A DNA stretch of 9,434 bases from Candidatus Stercoripulliclostridium pullicola (lineage in GTDB: Bacteria > Bacillota > Clostridia > Christensenellales > DTU072). Each line of letters begins with the position of its first letter. Within the stretch, counting starts at the first letter, position 1. Of this stretch, positions 1-4,448 are shown one piece after another. Made by a program: the position numbers and the translations under genes. Location: positions 1 through 9,434 of the forward strand of contig JADINF010000072.1 of the NCBI GenBank assembly GCA_017694145.1. The letters are read 5' to 3'. A model generated the notes under the pieces. The model saw only the letters and a list, made by a program, of their open reading frames with translations. It was not told the DNA's origin and did no database searches.

Positions 1-497
1 ATTTCGTAACAATATATGCGTTTATAACAATCCTCGCCGTAATTTCGCATATACGCGCGGACTGTATCGCCCGTGTACGCTCCGAGATCCGCTATAACTT
101 CTTCCCGCGAGCATTTCACGAGGTCGAGATCGAAATAGTCGTCGAACATATTTTCCTTGGCTTCCGCAGACGTCGTGAAATCGTAGCGGAACCAGTTACT
201 GAGCACCGCGTATAATGTCTTTTTCGAGCGGTAGTCGTTGAGTCGCTCGTATACCCACGTAAAATCGGCAATATGCTCGTATAACGCCTGCGCTTTCAAT
301 TCAATTTCTTCGTAAATACGGTTGGCGGGGTCGAGTTTTCCCCAGTATCCGAATTTATTGAAAAAGTCAGCGAGGCTTTTTCTCGTTCCTTCCGGCAGGA
401 GGTCGTAGGCTATCCGTATGCGATAATAGAGTTCGCGTTCGCCGTACCCGCTTATTTCTTCGGCAAGCGCATAAAAATTGCGGTCTATAACGTTCAT
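1..497 (-). CDS. FkbM-like SAM-dependent methyltransferase, N-terminal part (3' end outside window)
   Basis: Reading the minus strand from the ATG at 497-495 gives 165 codons with no stop before the window edge, so the C-terminal part is missing. The first ~115 residues are a charged, Tyr-rich, probably helical region that I do not recognise. Residues 120-145 then read DDYFDLDLVKCSREEVIADL followed by GAYTGDT. That is the layout of FkbM-type methyltransferases: a YF-D-D segment, then a hydrophobic strand and an acidic/Gly-rich SAM-binding motif I (DLGAYTGDT, 137-145). The segment ending YCYE at 162-165 fits the following strand whose acidic residue binds the SAM ribose. FkbM proteins usually O-methylate sugars or other small molecules; the substrate here is unknown. 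A weak GGACGG lies about five bases before the ATG, and a good promoter lies just upstream. The gene is transcribed away from the riboswitch operon on its right. The family call is from motif recognition only. Confidence 0.72.
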   Translation of the reverse strand, partial: MNVIDRNFYALAEEISGYGERELYYRIRIAYDLLPEGTRKSLADFFNKFGYWGKLDPANRIYEEIELKAQALYEHIADFTWVYERLNDYRSKKTLYAVLSNWFRYDFTTSAEAKENMFDDYFDLDLVKCSREEVIADLGAYTGDTVRAYMRNYGEDCYKRIYCYE

Positions 498-515
498 GTT
501 CCGTCCGTATATATC

Positions 516-544
516 AATATATGCATGCGCCGAACGCTTCGCAA
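516..544 (-). promoter_or_regulatory. Promoter of the FkbM-like gene
   Basis: On the minus strand, TTGCGA (539-544) and TATATT (516-521) are separated by exactly 17 bp. They match the sigma-A consensus at 4/6 and 5/6 positions. The predicted start near 509 would give a 5' leader of only about 12 bases before the ATG at 497. The element is divergent from the riboswitch promoter starting at 559. Confidence 0.55.
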
Positions 545-558
545 CTTAAGCGGAACGC

Positions 559-587
559 TTGACTTTCCCGCACCTAAGCTGTAAACT
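559..587 (+). promoter_or_regulatory. Promoter of the preQ1 riboswitch operon
   Basis: TTGACT (559-564) and TAAACT (582-587) lie 17 bp apart. The predicted transcription start is about 594, roughly ten bases before the first paired base of the riboswitch aptamer. That placement supports both calls. The TTG of this -35 box could also be read as an upstream in-frame start codon, but that would put the riboswitch inside the protein and is rejected. Confidence 0.6.
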
Positions 588-603
588 GTATTCAATACAA
601 ATA

Positions 604-643
604 GGACAGTTCGTGACCATCCTGTCGTTAAACAAAACTACGG
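604..643 (+). ncRNA. preQ1-I riboswitch aptamer
   Basis: This fits the compact preQ1 class I pseudoknot. P1 is a perfect 5-bp stem, GACAG (605-609) with CTGTC (622-626). It encloses a 12-nt loop, TTCGTGACCATC (610-621), the same length as the loop I recall for the Bacillus subtilis queC aptamer. After P1 comes the A-rich tail GTTAAACAAAACTACGG (627-643), very like the AAC-rich tails of known aptamers. P2 can form between CGT (612-614) and ACG (640-642), with a possible extra G-U pair. By alignment to the B. subtilis aptamer, the last loop base, C621, sits where the ligand-pairing cytosine (C17) is found. The gene downstream is a queuosine-precursor transporter, the expected target class. Known function: the aptamer binds preQ1, an intermediate of the tRNA nucleoside queuosine, and usually lowers expression. 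Confidence 0.88.
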
Positions 644-651
644 AAGGATGG
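617..651 (+). promoter_or_regulatory. Antiterminator of the preQ1 riboswitch
   Basis: CCATCCT (617-623) is perfectly complementary over 7 bp to AGGATGG (645-651). This pairing would break P1 (it uses C622 and T623), occupy the ligand-contacting C621, and use two of the G bases of the downstream terminator stem. It is therefore mutually exclusive with both the ligand-bound aptamer and the terminator. Inferred logic: without preQ1 this helix forms and transcription continues; with preQ1 the terminator forms. Confidence 0.7.
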
Positions 652-675
652 GCGCTTTGCGCCCGTTTTGCTTTT
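650..675 (+). terminator. Intrinsic terminator of the preQ1 riboswitch
   Basis: GGGCGC (650-655), loop TTT, and GCGCCC (659-664) form a perfect 6-bp GC-only hairpin. It is followed by an interrupted U-tract, GTTTTGCTTTT (665-675). It lies between the aptamer and the transporter gene and shares bases 650-651 with the antiterminator helix, as expected for a transcriptional riboswitch platform. Confidence 0.7.
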
Positions 676-697
676 CGGGTCGCGTTTTGCCCGAAAG
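672..697 (+). promoter_or_regulatory. Hairpin next to the transporter ribosome binding site
   Basis: TTTTCGGG (672-679) pairs with CCCGAAAG (690-697), mostly Watson-Crick with one terminal T-G pair, around a 10-base loop. The 3' arm runs into AGAGG (696-700), the ribosome binding site of the ATG at 706. It may modulate translation, or may be only a spacer structure after the terminator. No alternative pairing with the aptamer was found. Confidence 0.35.
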
Positions 698-705
698 AGG
701 AAATC

Positions 706-1464
706 ATGTCGGAAAAATTAAAAAAAGAATTTCACGCATTCAAATTATTGCTTTCATCGGTACCGTCTTACGTGACGGTCGTGTTCGTAATGAGCGTTTT
801 TGCGATGAATCTTTTGGCTAATAAAAGCATAAGTATCCCGCTTGACTGGCTCGCATTGGATTGCGGGATCATAGTTTCGTGGGCGGCGTTCCTTACGATG
901 GATACGGTCACCAAACATTTCGGACCGAAAGCGGCGACGGAATTGAGCGTTTTCGCGATATTACTGAACCTTTTATTCTGTCTTTTGCTTTACGTAGGAA
1001 GCGTTATCCCCGGCACCTGGGGCGAATCCTACGTTGAAGGCAGCGAAAATATTCTGAATACCGCGCTCGACAATACTTTCGGCGGTACCTGGTATGTGCT
1101 GGCGGGCAGTACTTTGGCGTTCGTCGTGTCCGCAATAGTCAATAACTTTCTCAATTATGGTATAGGTAAGGCTTTCCGCCGAAACCCCGACGGAGCGGCG
1201 GCATATTTTATGCGCTCTTACGTTTCAACGGCTGTGGGACAGTTCGTGGATAACCTGATATTCGCGCTTTGCGTAAGTCACGTGTTTTTCGGCTGGTCGC
1301 TCGTCCAATGCGTGACATGCGCGCTTACCGGCATGGTGGCGGAGCTCATATTCGAAGCGGCGTTTTCCTATTTCGGCTACGCCGCATGTAAGAAATGGAA
1401 ACGCGACGGAGTGGGCGAAGCGTATTTCGATTATTTAGGACTGAAAGGCGAGGTCGTGAGATGA
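706..1464 (+). CDS. VUT/YhhQ-family queuosine-precursor transporter
   Basis: A 252-residue integral membrane protein of the Vut_1 family (YhhQ-like), which imports queuosine precursors such as preQ0/preQ1 or queuine. About six hydrophobic segments are visible, near residues 20-37, 45-65, 78-99, 129-150, 175-195 and 198-218. Family-like stretches are the PLDWLALDCGIIVSWAAFL region with the following MDTVTKHFG, and YVSTAVGQFVDNLIFAL in the fifth membrane segment. The start is set at ATG 706, because AGAGG stands five bases upstream and because an open frame back to 559 would have to translate the riboswitch and terminator. The C-terminal tail is charged. The stop codon overlaps the SDR start as ATGA, implying translational coupling. 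The preQ1-I riboswitch independently supports a preQ1-related substrate; which precursor is carried cannot be read from the sequence. Confidence 0.87.
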   Translation: MSEKLKKEFHAFKLLLSSVPSYVTVVFVMSVFAMNLLANKSISIPLDWLALDCGIIVSWAAFLTMDTVTKHFGPKAATELSVFAILLNLLFCLLLYVGSVIPGTWGESYVEGSENILNTALDNTFGGTWYVLAGSTLAFVVSAIVNNFLNYGIGKAFRRNPDGAAAYFMRSYVSTAVGQFVDNLIFALCVSHVFFGWSLVQCVTCALTGMVAELIFEAAFSYFGYAACKKWKRDGVGEAYFDYLGLKGEVVR

Positions 1465-2108
1465 AAGTTATAGTGACGGGAACAAGCAGGGGCATAGGCA
1501 GAGCGATCGCGATGAAATTTCTTTCGCTCGGACATGACGTGACGGGCTTGGACATAGCGCCGTCCACGATAGACGACGGAAGATATACCCACGTAATTTC
1601 CGATATTTCGGAAGGCGAATTGCCCGAAGCCGACGGCGCGGAAATACTTATCAATAACGCAGGGGTGCAGGACAGCGGCAGGGATATAGACGTAAATCTG
1701 AAAGGCACAATACGCGTAACTGAAAAATACGCTTTCCGTAAAGGCATGAAAAGCGTACTGTTTATCGCGAGCGCCAGCGCGTCTACCGGCTCGGAGTTCC
1801 CCGAATACGTCGCAAGCAAAGGCGGCGTCGTCGCTTATATGAAAAACGTGGCGTTGAGATCAGCTCCCGACGGAGTGACCGTGAACAGCCTTTCGCCCGG
1901 AGGAGTATTTACTCCTCTTAACGCGCGCGTTATCGACGACAAAGAAAAATGGTCGAGGATAATGTCGCTTACCCCGCTCGGCAAGTGGGCTGGCGCGGAT
2001 GAAATTGCCGAATGGGCGTATTTTCTCACCGTTGTAAACAAGTCGATGACCGCGCAGGATCTTATCATAGACAACGGCGAAGCGGCGCGCGCCGAATTCG
2101 TATGGTAG
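1461..2108 (+). CDS. Short-chain dehydrogenase/reductase (SDR)
   Basis: A 215-residue classical SDR with a Rossmann fold. Visible motifs are the cofactor-binding TGTSRGIG (6-13), the structural NNAG (65-68), a helix-4 segment DVNLKG (77-82), a Ser-rich strand ASASAS around 103-108 that should supply the catalytic Ser, and the catalytic YxxxK as YVASK (Tyr116, Lys120). SPGGVFTPL (145-153) is the usual PG motif after beta-6. It is shorter than the usual ~245-255 residues, mainly between NNAG and the Ser/Tyr pair and at the C terminus, but no catalytic motif is missing. The start at 1461 is chosen because the upstream 22 codons read back into the transporter gene and lack a ribosome binding site, while ATG 1461 overlaps the transporter stop. 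Its substrate is unknown. Co-transcription behind a preQ1 riboswitch suggests a role linked to queuosine precursors, but that is inference. Confidence 0.85.
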   Translation: MKVIVTGTSRGIGRAIAMKFLSLGHDVTGLDIAPSTIDDGRYTHVISDISEGELPEADGAEILINNAGVQDSGRDIDVNLKGTIRVTEKYAFRKGMKSVLFIASASASTGSEFPEYVASKGGVVAYMKNVALRSAPDGVTVNSLSPGGVFTPLNARVIDDKEKWSRIMSLTPLGKWAGADEIAEWAYFLTVVNKSMTAQDLIIDNGEAARAEFVW

Positions 2109-2173
2109 GATACGTTTTCCCTACGCGCGTTTATTTAAGGCGTTCGTAAAAGAATTTCGGTTTACATAAATTA

Positions 2174-2202
2174 TTGTGCCTTACGCGCTTATGTGCTATA
2201 AT
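2174..2202 (+). promoter_or_regulatory. Extended -10 promoter of the lipoprotein-larA unit
   Basis: TATAAT (2197-2202) is a perfect -10 box preceded by TGC (2194-2196), an extended -10 element. A weaker -35 candidate, TTGTGC (2174-2179), is 17 bp upstream. The predicted start is about 2209. No convincing terminator separates this promoter from the SDR gene, so read-through from the riboswitch operon is possible. Confidence 0.6.
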
Positions 2203-2220
2203 AACGGGGTGGTATAACTG

Positions 2221-2259
2221 CCGAAGGACCGGGAATAGGTCCTGCGTGTATTGCTTCGG
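2221..2259 (+). promoter_or_regulatory. Structured 5' leader of the lipoprotein gene
   Basis: AGGACC (2225-2230) pairs perfectly with GGTCCT (2238-2243) around GGGAATA. An outer stem CCGA (2221-2224) with TCGG (2256-2259) can close over it. The outer 3' arm touches the weak ribosome binding site GGAA (2258-2261). It could be a translational control hairpin; it matches no riboswitch class I recognise. Confidence 0.3.
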
Positions 2260-2268
2260 AATGTAGCT

Positions 2269-2970
2269 ATGCGAAAAATTTTAACTTTAGTATGCTTGAT
2301 TTTAATATTCGGAAGCCTGTTTGCCCTTACAGGGTGCAAAAGTAAGGACGGCTTGAATTATAATTCCCTTATCGGCGAAGCGGAAGAATATTCTTTCGAA
2401 ATCGTCTATACCGATTCTTCCGTACCCGCGCCCGTATACGTTAGCTGCTATCAGAAAGACGGCAAGTATGCTTACAGATTTTCTCTTGTGGAATTCGATT
2501 ACGGAGAACTCGCTTACAGGCAGATATTTACCGGAGATAAGCTCTACGAGATATGCGAAGCCAAGACCGACCTCGTCTGGACGGGACAATACAAGATCAA
2601 CGAGAACGTGTCCGCTTTCGACGAAAGGAATTTTATCTATAAGTATACCACTCTTATCACGGCAGGAAGTTACGCGACTATGCTGAGCTCCGGCGAGAAC
2701 GTCGTTTACAGGGACATCGAGTGCAATGAATATAAGTTCTCTTACGACGGGAAGGATTTTACTTACGTTTTCGAGAAAGAGAGCAGTCATTTGCTTAAAT
2801 TCGTTATGGAAGAATCGGGCAACGTTAAAACTCTCGAATATTACAATTACAAATTCGAAAATATCGACACCGCCTGCCTGTATCCGCCGACAGCGTTCGG
2901 GGTAAACGGCGGTCAGATCAATCTCTATTACGAAACGGACGAACTAGTCTACGAATACTTCATCGATTAA
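2269..2970 (+). CDS. Hypothetical lipoprotein
   Basis: A 233-residue protein exported and lipid-anchored by its N terminus. A short basic start (MRK) is followed by a hydrophobic run and the lipobox LTGC, with Cys23 as the predicted lipidated residue, then KSKDG. The mature part is soluble, acidic and strikingly rich in Tyr (about 26 in the whole protein), with alternating hydrophobic and charged residues that suggest a beta-rich fold. It ends in acidic/aromatic residues, VYEYFID. I do not recognise the family. The start is placed at ATG 2269 because the signal peptide begins there; an in-frame TTG at 2251 would add six residues (MLRNVA) ahead of it. The Shine-Dalgarno is weak (GGAA, seven bases upstream). 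It lies 16 bp before larA on the same strand, so the two are probably co-transcribed. A role in sensing or binding a substrate related to the racemase is possible but unsupported. Confidence 0.8.
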   Translation: MRKILTLVCLILIFGSLFALTGCKSKDGLNYNSLIGEAEEYSFEIVYTDSSVPAPVYVSCYQKDGKYAYRFSLVEFDYGELAYRQIFTGDKLYEICEAKTDLVWTGQYKINENVSAFDERNFIYKYTTLITAGSYATMLSSGENVVYRDIECNEYKFSYDGKDFTYVFEKESSHLLKFVMEESGNVKTLEYYNYKFENIDTACLYPPTAFGVNGGQINLYYETDELVYEYFID

Positions 2971-2986
2971 CATCCGGAGGAGAAAA

Positions 2987-4222
2987 ATGAAACTCGGTTA
3001 CGACAGAAAGGAAATCGAATTTACACCGGAAAGCGGACGACTGAAAGGCATACTGCTTCCCAACGCCGTGGAGGTGGCTCTTACGGGCGAAGCCGAGGTT
3101 CGCCGCGCATTGGACGCGCCCATAGGCGCGAAACGGATAGAGGAACTCGTAAAACCCGGCGAGAAAGTCTGCATAGTTACGAGCGACATAACGCGGCCCA
3201 TGCCCTCGTATATCGCCTTGCCGCCGCTTATCGAAAGGCTTAACGGAGCGGGGATACCGGATAAAGATATACTTATCGTTTTCGGACTCGGCAGTCACCG
3301 CGCGCACACCGAAGAGGAAAAGATACGGCTCGTGGGAGAGAATATTTACGGAAGGATAGAGTGCGTGGATTCCGATCCAGACGACTGCAAATACATAGGC
3401 ACGACTTCGCGCGGAACGCGGGTGGACATTTATTCGAGAGTTGCCGACAGCGACTTCGTCATCTGCATGGGAAATATCGAATATCATTATTTTGCAGGCT
3501 ACAGCGGCGGAGCCAAGGCGATAATGCCCGGAGTATCCACTCGCGAAGCGATACGCGCCAACCACAGTATGATGGTCATGGACGAAGCGCGCGCGGGTAA
3601 CTTGCAAAGTCCCGTAAGGCTCGACATAGAGGAAGCCGGCGCGCTCCTCGGTATAGACTACATATTGAACGTGGTCCTCGACGAGCATAAGAAGATCATT
3701 TACGCGGTGGCGGGCGACGTCGTTAAAGCGCACAGGGCGGGAACGGAATTCCTCGACAAACTGTATTGCGTAAGGATAGACGGCGAAGCCGACGTGGTGG
3801 TCGTTTCCGCGGGCGGATATCCCAAAGATCAGAATATGTATCAGGCGCAGAAAGCGCTCGACAACGCCGTACACGCCGTAAAAAAAGGCGGCGTTATAAT
3901 ATGGCTCGCTTCCTGTAAAGAGGGTCTTGGCAGTAAGGTATTCGAAGAATGGATGACGGGGAAATCGCCCGACGAGATGATACGCGACATAAAAGCTGAT
4001 TTCGTGTTGGGAGGGCACAAGGCGGCGGCGGTCGCTTTGGTATTGAAGAAAGCGGACGTATATCTGGTGTCCGATCTGGACGCTGAATTCGTGAGGAGCA
4101 TAAATCTTACTCCGCAACCTTCGCTCGACGCGGCTTTCGAAGCGGCTACGAAGAAGTGCGGCGAAAGTTCTTCCGTTTACGTGATGCCTTACGGCGGTTC
4201 GACGCTTCCCGTACTTAAATAA
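2987..4222 (+). CDS. larA: LarA-family nickel-dependent 2-hydroxyacid racemase/epimerase
   Basis: A 411-residue cytoplasmic enzyme of the lactate racemase LarA family (characterised members ~420 residues). These enzymes use the nickel pincer nucleotide cofactor to racemise lactate or epimerise other 2-hydroxyacids by hydride transfer. Family motifs are intact: SDITRP (66-71), GLGSHRAHT (100-108) with a catalytic-type His104, HYFAGYSGGAK (167-177), His193 in the NH pair, and GGYPKDQNMYQAQKAL (276-291). By alignment from memory with Lactobacillus plantarum LarA, Lys177 corresponds to the cofactor-binding Lys184, His193 to the nickel ligand His200, and His167 to His174. The start has a strong GGAGG six bases upstream. 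No larB, larC or larE lies in the window, so the cofactor must be made elsewhere. LarA homologues act on several hydroxyacids, so the lactate assignment is not secure and the symbol denotes the family. No clear terminator follows. Confidence 0.88.
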   Translation: MKLGYDRKEIEFTPESGRLKGILLPNAVEVALTGEAEVRRALDAPIGAKRIEELVKPGEKVCIVTSDITRPMPSYIALPPLIERLNGAGIPDKDILIVFGLGSHRAHTEEEKIRLVGENIYGRIECVDSDPDDCKYIGTTSRGTRVDIYSRVADSDFVICMGNIEYHYFAGYSGGAKAIMPGVSTREAIRANHSMMVMDEARAGNLQSPVRLDIEEAGALLGIDYILNVVLDEHKKIIYAVAGDVVKAHRAGTEFLDKLYCVRIDGEADVVVVSAGGYPKDQNMYQAQKALDNAVHAVKKGGVIIWLASCKEGLGSKVFEEWMTGKSPDEMIRDIKADFVLGGHKAAAVALVLKKADVYLVSDLDAEFVRSINLTPQPSLDAAFEAATKKCGESSSVYVMPYGGSTLPVLK

Positions 4223-4252
4223 ATCTCGATGGCGTAAAATTGCGCGTAGCGG

Positions 4253-4281
4253 TTGACTCTTTGCGCAAAAAGGTATATCAT
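4253..4281 (+). promoter_or_regulatory. Promoter of the pheA attenuator operon
   Basis: TTGACT (4253-4258) and TATCAT (4276-4281) are separated by 17 bp, each 5/6 to consensus. The predicted transcription start, about seven bases after the -10 box, falls at or next to 4288. That is the A of the leader-peptide ATG, suggesting a leaderless message. An inverted repeat TTGCGC (4240-4245) and GCGCAA (4263-4268) straddles the -35 box. Confidence 0.7.
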
Positions 4282-4287
4282 ATCGCT

Positions 4288-4365
4288 ATGAAAAACATAA
4301 ACCGTTCCGTATTCGGCTTTAGCTTTAGCTTTTTCTTTAGAGGTTGCTTACAAGCGATCGCCTGA
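4288..4365 (+). CDS. pheL: Phenylalanine-rich leader peptide of the pheA attenuator
   Basis: A 25-codon open reading frame immediately after the promoter. It starts MKNINRSV and then reads FGFSFSFFFRG, with six Phe codons at positions 9, 11, 13, 15, 16 and 17, three of them consecutive, before ending at TGA 4363-4365. Such density of one amino acid just before a terminator is the hallmark of ribosome-mediated attenuation (compare enterobacterial pheL). The stop codon abuts the antiterminator arm that begins at 4366. A ribosome finishing the peptide would cover that arm, while one stalled at Phe codons 15-17 would leave it free. No Shine-Dalgarno stands at a normal distance: AAGG at 4270-4273 is 14 bases away and would lie upstream of the predicted transcript start. 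Translation from a leaderless 5' end is therefore likely. The peptide itself probably has no other role. Confidence 0.85.
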   Translation: MKNINRSVFGFSFSFFFRGCLQAIA

Positions 4366-4409
4366 CGGTGCGGAAAATTCGTTGATACAAGTAAACGCAG
4401 ACCGCACCG
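4366..4409 (+). promoter_or_regulatory. Antiterminator of the pheA attenuator
   Basis: CGGTGCGG (4366-4373) is perfectly complementary over 8 bp to CCGCACCG (4402-4409). The 3' half is also the 5' arm of the terminator, so the two hairpins exclude each other. The 5' arm starts directly after the leader-peptide stop codon, which ties its availability to ribosome position. Confidence 0.82.
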
Positions 4410-4424
4410 AAAGGTGCGGTTTTT
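4402..4424 (+). terminator. Attenuator terminator upstream of pheA
   Basis: CCGCACC (4402-4408), a GAAA tetraloop (4409-4412) and GGTGCGG (4413-4419) form a perfect 7-bp stem, extendable by A4401-T4420, followed by TTTTT (4420-4424). It lies 24 bases before the pheA ATG. Its 3' arm is an exact copy of the GGTGCGG at 4367-4373, the classic sign of competing attenuator hairpins. Confidence 0.87.
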
Positions 4425-4448
4425 CGATAACAAAGCATGAGGTGAAAG

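Noticed and set aside
559..705. N-terminal extension of the transporter starting at TTG 559
   Set aside because: It would translate the preQ1 aptamer and terminator, and the TTG is part of the -35 box. ATG 706 has a proper ribosome binding site and begins the membrane-protein-like sequence.
1395..1460. N-terminal extension of the SDR upstream of ATG 1461
   Set aside because: The 22 extra codons lie inside the transporter gene and are Arg-rich. The Rossmann strand starts right at the overlapping ATG 1461.
2115..2156. Terminator after the SDR gene
   Set aside because: A bulged TACGCGC/GCG-CGTA stem can be drawn, but no U-tract follows on the plus strand.
2960..4117. Long open frame antisense to larA
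   Set aside because: The plus-strand larA frame carries all family motifs; the antisense frame has no recognisable motif and reflects codon bias.
4223..4448. T-box riboswitch upstream of pheA
   Set aside because: There is no T-box-like TGGNACCGCG sequence and no specifier-loop arrangement, and the leader is too short. The leader peptide and competing hairpins explain the region.
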